From: Ferrovibrio terrae
GTDB taxonomy: Bacteria; Pseudomonadota; Alphaproteobacteria; Ferrovibrionales; Ferrovibrionaceae
Assembly: GCF_007197755.1 (NCBI RefSeq)
Contig: NZ_CP041636.1
Coordinates: 2,020,001 to 2,084,000, forward strand
Direction: 5' to 3'
DNA: 64,000 bases
The position numbers and the translations under genes were made by a program. Below are positions 26,452-35,768 of the stretch, piece by piece (the stretch's first letter is position 1; each line of letters starts with the position of its first letter). The notes under the pieces were generated by a model. It was not told where the DNA came from. It saw nothing but the letters and a program-made list of their open reading frames with translations, and searched no databases.

Positions 26452-27891
26452 ATGGGGCACGTTCATGCCACCAGCCTCTTCTGCGGTCCCGAACAAGGCC
26501 TGAAGCATGACGCCGTCCTCACGCATGAGGGCGGCGTCATCGTTTCTATCGAAGCGGCGGCCAAGCCGGAGCCGGGCCGCCGGCTGGTGATCCCGGCGTT
26601 GGTGAACGCGCATGACCATGCCCGGCCGGCCGCGTCATCCTTCGGCAGCCTGAACATGCCGCTGGAAACCTGGATCCTGCGTTCACCGCTGATCACGCCG
26701 CCCGATCCTTACCTGACGGCCGCCATATCTTTCGGCCGCAATGTCCGCGCCGGCACCGGCACCATGATGGTGCATTACACCAAGCCGAGCGGCCGTATGG
26801 GCATGGCGGACGAAGCCAGAGCTATCGCCCGCGCCGCTGGTGATGTCGGTATCCGTATCGCCTTTGCACTGGCGGTGCGCGACCAGAATCCGCTGGTCTA
26901 TGGTGATGCCGCCGAGATTCTCGCCGGACTGCCGCCGGTCCACCGCGCCGTCATCGAGCAGGGCCTGCCACCCAGCCCGCCATCACCGCAGGCCTATCTC
27001 GACCTGATCGAAGAGATCGCCACGGCCATCGCCGGCCCGATGGTGGATGTGCAGCTTGGCCCTGCCGGCGTGCAGTGGTGTTCGCGGCCGCTGCTGGAGG
27101 CGATTGCCGCGCATTCTGCCCGTACCGGCAGGCGCATCCACATGCATCTGCTGGAAACCGTCTACCAGCGGCGCTGGGCGGATCAGGCTTTCCCCGAAGG
27201 CGTGGTGCATTACCTGCGCGACATCGGTTTTCTGTCCGAACGGGTGACGCTGGCGCATTGCATCCATGCCCGGCCGGGCGAACTCGACATGATTGCGCGA
27301 TCCGGGGCGCGGATTGTGACGAATTTCAGCTCGAACCTGCACTTGCATTCCGGTCTGGCACCGATCTCCGACGCTCACCGCCGCGGTTGCGCCATTGCGG
27401 TCGGCGTGGATGGGGTGGCGCTGGATGAAGACGATGATGCCCTGCGCGAAATGCGTCTGGTGCAGATGGCGCATGACGGTATCGGCTTCGAGCGGACCTG
27501 GAGTCGCGCGGAATTTCTCGGCCTTGCGATCCGCAATGGTCGCCGCGCCACCGGAGCACCCGGCGCTGGTTGGCTGCAGCCGGGCGAACCGGCCGACTAT
27601 GCTGTGATCGATTATGACCGGCTTGACCGCGATGCCATCATGCCAGTCGATCCGCTCGATCTGCTGTTTGCCCGCGGGAATGCCTCACATGTGACAGAGG
27701 TTGTGGTGGCGGGACGCATCGTGGCGCGCGCCGGCCTGCCGACGGGCATAGACCTGCCGGCAATGGAGGCCGATCTGCGGGCCGCCTACCGCAAGGCGAT
27801 AGACGCTCAGTCAGGATTCCTGTCGGCCTGGACTGTGCTGGAGGGTGCAGTCAGCCGCTGGTACACCGAGACTTGCGGCTGCGGGGCATGA
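26452..27891 (+). CDS. Amidohydrolase (metal-dependent, subtype with HxH)
   Basis: 479 residues. VIPALVNAHDHARP gives HxH (H54, H56), HMHLLET and LAHCIHA supply two further histidines, and IAVGVDGVALDEDDD the catalytic aspartate. It resembles the cytosine/guanine deaminase and chlorohydrolase branch of the superfamily and would deaminate or dechlorinate an imported ring compound. The ATG at 26452 lies 19 bases after the binding-protein stop. The transporter/hydrolase operon suggests direct processing of the imported substrate. Confidence 0.86.
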   Translation: MGHVHATSLFCGPEQGLKHDAVLTHEGGVIVSIEAAAKPEPGRRLVIPALVNAHDHARPAASSFGSLNMPLETWILRSPLITPPDPYLTAAISFGRNVRAGTGTMMVHYTKPSGRMGMADEARAIARAAGDVGIRIAFALAVRDQNPLVYGDAAEILAGLPPVHRAVIEQGLPPSPPSPQAYLDLIEEIATAIAGPMVDVQLGPAGVQWCSRPLLEAIAAHSARTGRRIHMHLLETVYQRRWADQAFPEGVVHYLRDIGFLSERVTLAHCIHARPGELDMIARSGARIVTNFSSNLHLHSGLAPISDAHRRGCAIAVGVDGVALDEDDDALREMRLVQMAHDGIGFERTWSRAEFLGLAIRNGRRATGAPGAGWLQPGEPADYAVIDYDRLDRDAIMPVDPLDLLFARGNASHVTEVVVAGRIVARAGLPTGIDLPAMEADLRAAYRKAIDAQSGFLSAWTVLEGAVSRWYTETCGCGA

Positions 27892-27907
27892 TGCTGCCGG
27901 CCTGACG

Positions 27908-28285
27908 TCAGGCTTCGAGCAGGCTCACATGCGCTGAGACGACGCGCCAGCCATCGGCCGTGCGGATCCAGGTCTGGCTCTGGCGCCCGGTCTTGGTGCT
28001 GTTCTTGCGCTTGAATTCTGTATTTGCCGTGGCGAAGTCGCGGCCATAGGTGGTGATGCGCGTGTTGTAGATCTCGCGCTCAAGTCCCACTGAAGGGCGG
28101 CCGGCACGAAACGCCCTGATCTCGTCGTAGGAATGCAGGTTTTCGGTCACGCCATAGCGCAATGTCAGCGGACTGTTGTGGAACAGCTCATCCAGAACGG
28201 CGACATCGTTGGTGGTCAGCGCCTTTTCATAGCGCATGAAGGCTTCGGTCATTTCGGCCACGACCTCGGGAATATTGATGTCCAT
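27908..28285 (-). CDS. atzH: AtzH / HpxZ family protein (1-carboxybiuret decarboxylase-like)
   Basis: 125 residues. [33 protein letters not shown] followed by [21 protein letters not shown] and a C-terminal [22 protein letters not shown] is the DUF3225 family: HpxZ of oxalurate catabolism and AtzH of cyanuric acid mineralisation, described as a 1-carboxybiuret decarboxylase. It is 8 bases after the AtzE-like amidase, giving the gene order G-E-H known from the Atz system. The choice between the Hpx and Atz roles is inference; presence of AtzF at 35769 favours Atz-type chemistry. Confidence 0.8.
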   Translation of the reverse strand: MDINIPEVVAEMTEAFMRYEKALTTNDVAVLDELFHNSPLTLRYGVTENLHSYDEIRAFRAGRPSVGLEREIYNTRITTYGRDFATANTEFKRKNSTKTGRQSQTWIRTADGWRVVSAHVSLLEA

Positions 28286-28293
28286 GTAATCCT

Positions 28294-29682
28294 CTAGACG
28301 GCTTTCGATGCGGCAATACCGATGGTTTCCAGATGTCTGGCCACCCGCAATGCCAGCTCTTCTTTCCAGGGCGCGGCAATGATCTGCACGCCGATGGGCA
28401 GCTTGCCGGCACGCTCGGCATAGGGCGCCGTCACGACAGGCAGGCCAATCGCCGAGATCGGCTGCGTGAACAGGCCGAGGTTGGCGCGCACCGGCATCTC
28501 GGCGCCGTTCAGCGTCATCATCACCTGGCCGAGCTTCGGCGCGACGCGCGGGGTTGCCGGTGCCAGGATGATGTCGACATCCCTGAACACTTCGGCCACA
28601 CGTGCGCGGTACCAGGCGCGAAAACGATGCGCCTGCACCAGCCAGTCGGAGGGCAGCATCAGGCCGGCGAGAAACCGGTCGCGCACGGCGGGGTCGAAAT
28701 CATTGGCGCGGGTCTTCAGCCGTTCACGATGCAGGTTGGCGCCTTCGACAGTGGTGATCACATAGGCCGCCGCGCGGCCGCGGCCGGCTTCGGGGATGGT
28801 GATGCGGCGCTCGGTCTTCAGCGCTTTCGCAAAGGCGGCGACGGCTTCATGCACCTCCGGATCGCCCAGCACCATGAAGTAATCATCAGCCACGGCGATG
28901 CGCAGGCCGTCGATGCCGCCATCCAGCTTTGCGGTCACAGGTTCCACCGGCCGCTGTGCGCACCAGCTGTCGTTCTCGTCTGGCCCCTGCATGGCGTCAT
29001 AGCTCAGCGCCAGATCGGTCGCCGAGCGTGCCATCGGACCCAGGTGATCGAGATCGGCCACGAACAGGAAGCTGCCATGACGGCTCAGTCGGCCGAAAGT
29101 CGGCTTGAGGCCGAACAGGCCGCAGAGCGAAGACGGCACGCGGATTGAGCCGTTGGTATCCGAACCGAGCGCCAGCGGCACCATGCCGGCCGCCACCGAA
29201 GTGCCCGAGCCGCCGGATGATCCGCCCGACATGCAGGTCGGATCATGCGGATTACGCGATGGGCCGTAATGGATATTCTCGCCGGTGAAGTCGTAGGCGT
29301 ATTCCCCCATGTTGAGTGCGCCGACCAGAATGGCACCGGCGGCCTCCAGCCGCTGCACCAGCGTGGCATCGGCTCTGGCCGGGGGATCGTCACGGTTGAT
29401 CTTTGAGCCGGCCAGCGTCGACAGGCCGGCCACATCGAACAGATTTTTGACGGCGAAAGGCACACCTGCGAGCGGCCCCAGCGTCTTGCCTTCGTCATGC
29501 GCCTGGTCGATGGCGGCGGCGCGGGCACGGGCACGTTCAGACGTGACGGCGGTGAAGGCGTTGAGCGTGGCATTGGTTGCCTCGATGCGGGCCAATGAGA
29601 CACGGAGTGCTTCGGTTGCGGAAATCCTGCCGCCGCGCACGGCAGCGGCAATTTCATGCGCCTTGCTCTGGAAATCGATCAT
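28294..29682 (-). CDS. atzE: AtzE / HpxY family amidase
   Basis: 462 residues, amidase signature family. The catalytic triad is complete: Lys79 ([14 protein letters not shown]), the cis-Ser at about 155 ([10 protein letters not shown]) and the nucleophile Ser179 ([10 protein letters not shown]). Together with the AtzG-like protein encoded just upstream it matches the AtzE-AtzG pair, which hydrolyses 1-carboxybiuret, and HpxY-HpxX of oxalurate breakdown. The GatC-like partner is needed for stability in the known system. It starts 10 bases after atzG. Confidence 0.85.
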   Translation of the reverse strand: MIDFQSKAHEIAAAVRGGRISATEALRVSLARIEATNATLNAFTAVTSERARARAAAIDQAHDEGKTLGPLAGVPFAVKNLFDVAGLSTLAGSKINRDDPPARADATLVQRLEAAGAILVGALNMGEYAYDFTGENIHYGPSRNPHDPTCMSGGSSGGSGTSVAAGMVPLALGSDTNGSIRVPSSLCGLFGLKPTFGRLSRHGSFLFVADLDHLGPMARSATDLALSYDAMQGPDENDSWCAQRPVEPVTAKLDGGIDGLRIAVADDYFMVLGDPEVHEAVAAFAKALKTERRITIPEAGRGRAAAYVITTVEGANLHRERLKTRANDFDPAVRDRFLAGLMLPSDWLVQAHRFRAWYRARVAEVFRDVDIILAPATPRVAPKLGQVMMTLNGAEMPVRANLGLFTQPISAIGLPVVTAPYAERAGKLPIGVQIIAAPWKEELALRVARHLETIGIAASKAV

Positions 29683-29692
29683 GACTGGCGCT

Positions 29693-29881
29693 TCAGGGTT
29701 TGAACACCGAGGCCGGCTCGATTGTATCGGGCAGCGGGAAGTCCAGTACGGCCAAGGCGATCTGGCGCGACCGGATGAGATTATCGAGCACGTTTGGTTT
29801 CCATTCCGGCGCGATGGTCAGGTTCATCGCGGCGGCTGTGGCCTCCATGAAGGCTTCGGCGTCGAACGTATCCTTGCTCAT
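29693..29881 (-). CDS. atzG: AtzG / HpxX small subunit (DUF4089, GatC-like)
   Basis: 62 residues. FDAEAFMEATAAAMNLTIAPEW then VLDNLIRSRQIALAVLDFPLPDTIEPASVF is the DUF4089 pattern, including the closing PLPD-x-EPA-x-VF. This small protein binds and stabilises the adjacent amidase (AtzE or HpxY) as GatC does GatA. Its start overlaps the stop of the peptide-ABC ATPase by four bases, tying the amidase complex to the importer by translational coupling. Confidence 0.82.
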   Translation of the reverse strand: MSKDTFDAEAFMEATAAAMNLTIAPEWKPNVLDNLIRSRQIALAVLDFPLPDTIEPASVFKP

Positions 29882-30948
29882 GCGACCTCCTCGATCATTG
29901 GGTCGGGACTCTCTTCGCCCCCGGCGAGAGTATCGGCCAGCGGGAAGTGGCAGGCAACGGAATGGCCAGGGCCGACACCCTGCAGCATCGGCATCGCCTC
30001 GGTACAGGCCTCGGTGCCGTTCGGACAGCGCCCGTAGAAACGGCAGACTTTCGGATCGGGATCGATCGGGCTGCGCGGCTCGCCGGAAATCCGCAGGCGC
30101 GGGGTGTCTTGCCCTGGCTCGAAATGCGGGATCGCGGAGAGCAACGCCTTCGTATAGGGATGCGCCGGCTTGCGGAATACCCGCTCGGCTGGTCCGGTTT
30201 CCACGATCTTGCCCAGATACATCACCATGACGCGATCACAGAGCAGCCGCACCACGTTGAGATCGTGGCTGACAAAGAGATAGCTCATGCCGAGCCGCTG
30301 TTTCAGGTCTTCCAGCAACTGCAAGATCACTACCTGCACCGAAACGTCGAGGGCTGCGGTCGGCTCGTCGAGGATCAGCAGGTCTGGTTCAACGGCAATC
30401 GCCCGCGCGATACCTACACGCGCCTTCTGGCCGCCCGACAATTGGTGCGGGAAGCGGCCTAGCAGTTCCATGGGCAGGCCGCACATGCCGGCCAATTCCT
30501 CGACGCGGGCCTTCAGCGCAGCCCCTGGCATCGGCTTCAGGCGTCGGATCGGGTCGGCGATGGCGGTGAACGCCGTGAAGCGTGGATTGAGGCTGTCGCC
30601 GGCATCCTGGAACACCATCTGAATGCGTGGGCGATAAGGACTGCGGCCAAAGCCCTTCGCTGGCAGATGGCCAATTTCCTCGCCATCGAGATGGATGCTG
30701 CCATCGGTGAGGTCGAGCAGGCGGGTCAGGATGCGCACCAGCGTCGACTTGCCGCAGCCGCTTTCGCCGACCAGACCGAGCGTCTCGCCCTTGCCGATGG
30801 TGAAGGTGACGTCGTCCACAGCGTGCAGCATGGAGACAGGTGTTGTAGCACCGCGTGCGCGTTCAAACAGGCCGGGCTTCTTGCCAACCGCGAAATGCTT
30901 GTGCAGCGCCTGTGCATCCAGCAGTGGTTTGTTGAATATATCCTTCAT
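29878..30948 (-). CDS. Peptide-type ABC transporter ATPase (DppF/OppF)
   Basis: 356 residues from the ATG at 30948. Walker [10 protein letters not shown], signature [15 protein letters not shown], Walker [13 protein letters not shown] and the oligopeptide C-terminal cysteine region ([18 protein letters not shown]) are present. It overlaps the DppD-type gene (upstream) and atzG (downstream) by 4 bases each. It energises import of the compound that the coupled amidases degrade. Confidence 0.94.
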   Translation of the reverse strand: MKDIFNKPLLDAQALHKHFAVGKKPGLFERARGATTPVSMLHAVDDVTFTIGKGETLGLVGESGCGKSTLVRILTRLLDLTDGSIHLDGEEIGHLPAKGFGRSPYRPRIQMVFQDAGDSLNPRFTAFTAIADPIRRLKPMPGAALKARVEELAGMCGLPMELLGRFPHQLSGGQKARVGIARAIAVEPDLLILDEPTAALDVSVQVVILQLLEDLKQRLGMSYLFVSHDLNVVRLLCDRVMVMYLGKIVETGPAERVFRKPAHPYTKALLSAIPHFEPGQDTPRLRISGEPRSPIDPDPKVCRFYGRCPNGTEACTEAMPMLQGVGPGHSVACHFPLADTLAGGEESPDPMIEEVA

Positions 30949-31916
30949 AGCGGATTCCAGCAGGCGACCATGCTGTCTTTCAATTCGCCCATGACCTGCG
31001 GCAGGGCCTGGTCGCAACGCGCCTGCCGGCGTTCGCAGCGCGCGCTGTAGCGGCACGGCGGAATCTCGGCGGCACGCAGGTCGGGCAGATTACCGGGAAT
31101 GGCGGCCAGGTCTTTCAGGCTGACGCTCGGCTTCGGCGTCGCAGCGATTAGTTTGGCGGTGTAGGGATGGCGCGGATGGTGGAACAGTTCGATGGTCGGT
31201 GCGGCTTCAACGATATGGCCGGCATGCATCACCACGATGTGGTCGCAGTATTCCGCCGCCATGCCGAGGTCGTGCGTGATCAGAAGTGTCGACATGCCCT
31301 GTTCGGCGCCCAGTTCGGCGATCAGGTCCATGATCGCCGCCTGGGTGGTGACATCAAGGCCGGTGGTCGGCTCGTCGGCGATCAGCAGCTTGGGTGAGCA
31401 GGCCAGTGCAATCGCGATCATGATGCGCTGGCACATGCCGCCGGACAGTTCGAAGGGATAAGCCCTGGCCCGGCGCTGCGGATCGGGGATGCGCACCTTC
31501 ATCAGCATTTCGACGGCACGCTGCGGTGCTTCCCGACGCGTGACATTGCCATGCTGCAGCAGTACATCGGCGATCTGGTCGCCGACCCGGCGGATCGGGT
31601 TCAGCGCCACGCGCGGGTTCTGGAAGATCATCGAGATTTCGCGGCCGCGAATGTCGCGTAGCACGTTCTCCGGTGTGTTCAGCAGGTCGAGGCCGCCGAA
31701 GGTGGCGGTGCCCTGGCTGACCCGGCCGGCGGCATCGAGAATGCCCATCACCGTATAGGCGGTGACCGATTTGCCGGATCCGCTCTCGCCGACGATGGCG
31801 ACCATCTCGCCCTTGTTGATGTTGAAGTTGACGCGCTCCAGCGCCTTGACGATGCCGCCACGAGTGCGGAATTCGACACTGAGATTGTCGACTGAGAGAA
31901 CCGGAACAGCACTCAT
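30945..31916 (-). CDS. Peptide-type ABC transporter ATPase (DppD/OppD)
   Basis: 323 residues. Walker A GESGSGKS, signature [16 protein letters not shown], Walker [14 protein letters not shown]-terminal oligo/dipeptide extension with [16 protein letters not shown]. It pairs with the next gene as the two-ATPase set of Dpp/Opp systems. 31 bases separate it from the DppC-type permease gene. Confidence 0.94.
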   Translation of the reverse strand: MSAVPVLSVDNLSVEFRTRGGIVKALERVNFNINKGEMVAIVGESGSGKSVTAYTVMGILDAAGRVSQGTATFGGLDLLNTPENVLRDIRGREISMIFQNPRVALNPIRRVGDQIADVLLQHGNVTRREAPQRAVEMLMKVRIPDPQRRARAYPFELSGGMCQRIMIAIALACSPKLLIADEPTTGLDVTTQAAIMDLIAELGAEQGMSTLLITHDLGMAAEYCDHIVVMHAGHIVEAAPTIELFHHPRHPYTAKLIAATPKPSVSLKDLAAIPGNLPDLRAAEIPPCRYSARCERRQARCDQALPQVMGELKDSMVACWNPL

Positions 31917-31947
31917 GTGCGCCCCGCTTTATCGCTGGTCGACGCAC

Positions 31948-32799
31948 TCATGTGCGTCTCCGGGGATCAACGATGTCGCGCAACCCATCGCCCAGCAGGT
32001 TAAAGCAGAACACGGCGGTCATCAGTGCCAGGCCGGGAAACAGCGCCACCCACCATTCGCCCGAGATCATATAGGCGGCGCCCTCGGCCACCAGGATGCC
32101 CCATTCGGGCGTCGGCGGCGAAATGCCGAGTCCGATGAAGGACAGCCCTGCCGCGTTGAGGATGGCATAGCCCATGGTGAGCGAGCACTGCACCATCAGA
32201 ATAGGAAGAATGTTGGGCAGGATCTGCATCAGCAGGATGCGGCCTTCGCCGTTGCCTGACAGCCGCGCGGCTTCCACGAAGCCGGCATTGCGTCGGATAT
32301 TGGCTTCGGCGCGGGCGACGCGCGCGTACAGTGGTGTGTTGATGATCGCGGTCGCCAGCACGATATTACCCACCGTGTTGCCCAATGCTGCGACGATACC
32401 CATGGCCAGCACGAACAGCGGGAAGGCCATGATGGTATCGGCCAGGCGACCGACCAGGCGATCGATCCAGCCGCCGAAAAAGCCGGCGGCTATACCGGCC
32501 AGCGCACCAATCGCAAAAGTCAGGATCACCGAGGCAAACGCAATTCCGAGATCGAGCCGGGTGGCAACCAGCACGCGGCTGAAAATGTCACGACCCAGCG
32601 CATCCGTTCCGAACCAGTGCTGCGCCGACGGAGGTTTCAGTGTCATGGCACCATTGGTCTGCAGTGGATTGTAAGGCGCAATCCAGGGACCGAAGATGGC
32701 GCAGAGCAGGATGAATCCGAACAGGCCGAAGGCAAACAGCGTGACCGGATTTTCGGTCAGCACATAGCGGATATGCTTGACGGTTGCTGCGGTGCTCAT
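31948..32799 (-). CDS. Peptide-type ABC transporter permease (DppC)
   Basis: 283 residues with an N-terminal OppC-type extension (GPWIAPYNPLQTN, FGTDALGRDIFSRV) and about six helices; the EAA loop lies in ARAEANIRRNAGFVEAARLSG. It overlaps the DppB-type gene by four bases. Confidence 0.93.
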   Translation of the reverse strand: MSTAATVKHIRYVLTENPVTLFAFGLFGFILLCAIFGPWIAPYNPLQTNGAMTLKPPSAQHWFGTDALGRDIFSRVLVATRLDLGIAFASVILTFAIGALAGIAAGFFGGWIDRLVGRLADTIMAFPLFVLAMGIVAALGNTVGNIVLATAIINTPLYARVARAEANIRRNAGFVEAARLSGNGEGRILLMQILPNILPILMVQCSLTMGYAILNAAGLSFIGLGISPPTPEWGILVAEGAAYMISGEWWVALFPGLALMTAVFCFNLLGDGLRDIVDPRRRT

Positions 32800-33809
32800 G
32801 CGTCAAATCCCACGCGTGGATCGATCACGATATACAGAACGTCGATAGCGAGGTTGAGCGCCACATAAAGCAGCGCCATGGTCAGCACGAAACCCTGGAT
32901 CGGCGCATAGTCGGAAGCAATCAGCGCCTCGATGGCGAAGGTGCCGATCCCGGGCCAGGAAAAGACCTTTTCCACCAGCACATTGGCCCCGAGCAGGAAG
33001 GAAAAGACCATGCCCAGCGTGGTGATCACCGGCAGCATCGCATTGCGGAAGGCATAACCGTAGATGATCTTGCCCTTGGGCAGGCCCGACGCGCGGGCGG
33101 TGCGGATGAAGTCGCTGTTCAGGACTTCCAGCATGGCGGCGCGGGTCATGCGGGCCAGCGGCGCCATGGTGAAGATCGCCAGTGCGATCACCGGCAGCAG
33201 CAGTTGCGCGCAGGCAGCGCGGAAGGTTTCGAGATTGCCCTCGATCAGCGCGTCGATGGTGTAAAGCCCGGTCACCGTCGTGGGTGCGGAGAAAAATATG
33301 TCGAGACGGCCAAGCGGGGCGGGAGCCCAGCCCAGCCGGTAATACAGCAGGTAGACCAGCAGCAGCCCGGTGAAGAAGGCTGGCAGCGACACGCCGGCGG
33401 TGGTGATGACGCGGCAGGCATGGTCGACCAGCGATCCCGGCCGTGTCGCCGCAAGAATCCCCAGCGGCACGGCGATCAGCACGGAAACCAGCAGGCCATA
33501 AAGCGTGAGTTCCAGCGAAGCCGGCAGGCGGGTGCGGATTTCGGTCAGCACCGGCTGGCCCGTGGCAATCGAATTGCCGAGATTGCCGGTGCTGAGATCT
33601 TTCAGGTATACGACGAATTGTTCCGGCAGGGTCTTGTCGAGGCCGAGGCTCTTGCGCACTTCGTCGATGGCCTGCTGGGTGGCGGCGGGTCCGGCAAAGA
33701 AGGCGGCCGGATCGCCAGGCAGTGCGCGGGTGAGCAGGAAGGTGACGATCAGCACGCCGATCACGCTCGGCACAGCCGCCAGCAATCGTTTGCCAATCAA
33801 GCGCAGCAT
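32796..33809 (-). CDS. Peptide-type ABC transporter permease (DppB)
   Basis: 337 residues. The typical DppB start MLRLIGKRLLAAVPSVIGVLIVTFLL and the EAA loop MTRAAMLEVLNSDFIRTARASGLPKGKIIYGYAFRNA are present. It lies 30 bases after the binding-protein gene in the dppABCDF-type order. Confidence 0.94.
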   Translation of the reverse strand: MLRLIGKRLLAAVPSVIGVLIVTFLLTRALPGDPAAFFAGPAATQQAIDEVRKSLGLDKTLPEQFVVYLKDLSTGNLGNSIATGQPVLTEIRTRLPASLELTLYGLLVSVLIAVPLGILAATRPGSLVDHACRVITTAGVSLPAFFTGLLLVYLLYYRLGWAPAPLGRLDIFFSAPTTVTGLYTIDALIEGNLETFRAACAQLLLPVIALAIFTMAPLARMTRAAMLEVLNSDFIRTARASGLPKGKIIYGYAFRNAMLPVITTLGMVFSFLLGANVLVEKVFSWPGIGTFAIEALIASDYAPIQGFVLTMALLYVALNLAIDVLYIVIDPRVGFDA

Positions 33810-33839
33810 CGCCGCTCCCCTGCTCTACGCGCCCTGGCC

Positions 33840-35462
33840 TTACATCTTCTCGATTTGGCGGAAATCGAGCTGGCGGTGGAACCAGTAGGTGTAGCCCTTG
33901 ATGTTCTTCTGCATGCCGACATCGAGAATCTGCTGGTACAGCGGAATACGCGGCGCCTCGTCCATTGCCAGCTTGATGAAGCCCATCACGTCGTTCTTGT
34001 ACTTGGCCGGATCGGTCTCATAGCGGGCGGAATCGATCAGCGCATCCATCTTCGGGTTCTTGTAGGCCATGGTGTTGAACACCGCATTCTGGCCGTGATA
34101 GCCCCAGAAGAAGAAGTAATCCGGGAAGTTCAGCCAGCCGCCGAAGCTGGCGATGTGGATCGGCCGGTTCTTCTGCAGCATGGCATTGCGGAAATTCGCA
34201 CCCGGAATCTTCTCGATGCTGGCCTTGATACCGATCTTCCCCAGGCTTTCCTGAAGCAGCACGGCCTCCGGTTCGGATGCGGTGGCATCGCCCAGGTCGA
34301 TCGAGATGGTGGTCTCAAACCCGTCTGGATAGCCCGCCTCGGCCAGCAGTTTCTTGGCCTTGTCCAGGTCGGTCTTGTAGGGGAAGGGTTGCGGCCAGCT
34401 GGCGTCCTTGGGCGCATCGCCCGGCCCCATCGCCATCGGAATGCCACGACCGTAGACCGCCGACTTGTAGATCTGGTCATAGGGCACCGCATGGGCGACC
34501 GCCTGACGCACCTTCACATTATCGAACGGCTTCTGCGTGGTGACCAGGCCGATGTATTTCAGCGAATTCTCGATCGGCACGCCGACCACGATGTATTTGC
34601 CTGACCCCTTTTCGGCGACGATCTCTGAAGAATCCTTCTGCGGCATATCGACCGAGATATCGGCATCGCCGCGTTCCATCAGGGCGCGGCGGTTGCCGGG
34701 CGACGGAACCTCGCGGATGATCACGCGCTTGAGCTTGGGCAGCGGACCGCTTTTCCAGTCGTCATTGCGATTGAAGGTGATTTCCTGGCCCGGGGTCCAC
34801 TTGTCCAGCTTGAAGGCACCACCGGCGGCGGAGTTGGTTTTCATCCACTCCATGGCCCAGGGGTCTTTGTCTGTGGCATGCTTCTTGGCCAGTTCTGAAT
34901 TGTAGATGGCCGGCACCACCACAGCCATGTCGGGCAGCGACAGCTTGTCCTTTTTCGGCAGATCGACGCGGAAGGTGAGCTCATCCACGACAACGAACTG
35001 CTCCGGTTTGGTCAGGCTGCCGGCGGCCATCTGGAAGGTCGGGAAGCCGCCGACGCTGACGGCGCGGTCATATGACCACTTCACGTCCTTCGCCGTGACA
35101 GGCGCGCCGTCATGGAATTTTGCATCCTTGCGCAGCTTGAAGGTTATCGAGGCGCCGTCGGGAGCGACGCTGTAGCTCTCGGCCAGTTCAGGCTCGATCT
35201 TGCTGTAGTCGTAGCTCAGCGTGCCGTCTGGAAGCGTCTTGCGGCCGAAGGTGACCAGGCGGTCATACATGTTCCACGCCGCCACATAGGAGCGGAAGCT
35301 GGTGCCGAGACCATGGATATCGAGATTGTTCGGACCATTCTCCACCAGCACCAGCAGGGTTTCCTGGCGGGACTGCGCAGCGGCCGGGGCGGGCGTAAGT
35401 GTGGTCAGCAGAGCTGCAGCGACGATGGCGGATGAAGCGGATAGGAATACGCGGCGTTGCAT
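33840..35462 (-). CDS. Peptide-type ABC transporter substrate-binding protein (DppA family)
   Basis: 540 residues from the ATG at 35462. The N-terminus MQRRVFLSASSAIVAAALL has a twin-arginine-like signal ending ...PAPAAAQS. Further on, FKLRKDAKFHDGAPVTAKDVKWSYDR and VRQAVAHAVPYDQIYKSAVYGRG are the SBP_bac_5 family marks. These proteins bind peptides, opines or other amide-rich molecules. It is the first gene of the dpp-atzGEH operon, under the divergent promoter that holds TGTATGCA sites. Confidence 0.93.
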   Translation of the reverse strand: MQRRVFLSASSAIVAAALLTTLTPAPAAAQSRQETLLVLVENGPNNLDIHGLGTSFRSYVAAWNMYDRLVTFGRKTLPDGTLSYDYSKIEPELAESYSVAPDGASITFKLRKDAKFHDGAPVTAKDVKWSYDRAVSVGGFPTFQMAAGSLTKPEQFVVVDELTFRVDLPKKDKLSLPDMAVVVPAIYNSELAKKHATDKDPWAMEWMKTNSAAGGAFKLDKWTPGQEITFNRNDDWKSGPLPKLKRVIIREVPSPGNRRALMERGDADISVDMPQKDSSEIVAEKGSGKYIVVGVPIENSLKYIGLVTTQKPFDNVKVRQAVAHAVPYDQIYKSAVYGRGIPMAMGPGDAPKDASWPQPFPYKTDLDKAKKLLAEAGYPDGFETTISIDLGDATASEPEAVLLQESLGKIGIKASIEKIPGANFRNAMLQKNRPIHIASFGGWLNFPDYFFFWGYHGQNAVFNTMAYKNPKMDALIDSARYETDPAKYKNDVMGFIKLAMDEAPRIPLYQQILDVGMQKNIKGYTYWFHRQLDFRQIEKM

Positions 35463-35768
35463 GACAGGTCCCCCGTTGCTGCGTGTCTGATGGCTGCTGT
35501 CTTTGCAACCGATGTGCCAATACGGGGCGGGGGGCACGTGGGAAGGGATAATCGCCTGTTGCGGCAGGAGAAACTCTTCCGGGGATGGTTCGTGCTTGCC
35601 GAAGCGTCGCTCACAAAAAACGGTGAAATAATAGGCATATGCTCCGGATTGTATGCAATGCTTGGGCAATTGCCTCAAGCTAGAACATTGATTTACCAGA
35701 GATTTAACAGCCCCTGTGCCGGTATGGCAATTGCATACAATGCATCAGTTTCCTTTGGAGTCAGGCTT
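35463..35768. promoter_or_regulatory. Divergent promoter region with paired inverted operator copies
   Basis: 306 bases without a gene. ATTGTATGCAAT (35648-35659) and its exact reverse complement ATTGCATACAAT (35730-35741) lie 82 bases apart, about eight helical turns, so a looped repressor complex is possible. GGCAATTGCC lies between them at 35665-35674. The TGTATGCA core matches the GntR sites at 22.3 and 23.6 kb. Confidence 0.6.

Noticed and set aside
27900-27913. GCCTGACGTCAGGC palindrome as a terminator
   Set aside because: It has no loop and no T-run, so it cannot form a standard terminator; it simply overlaps the end of the atzH gene.
32784-34604. 606-residue open frame on the plus strand across dppB and dppA
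   Set aside because: It overlaps two convincing minus-strand genes and its translation resembles no known protein.
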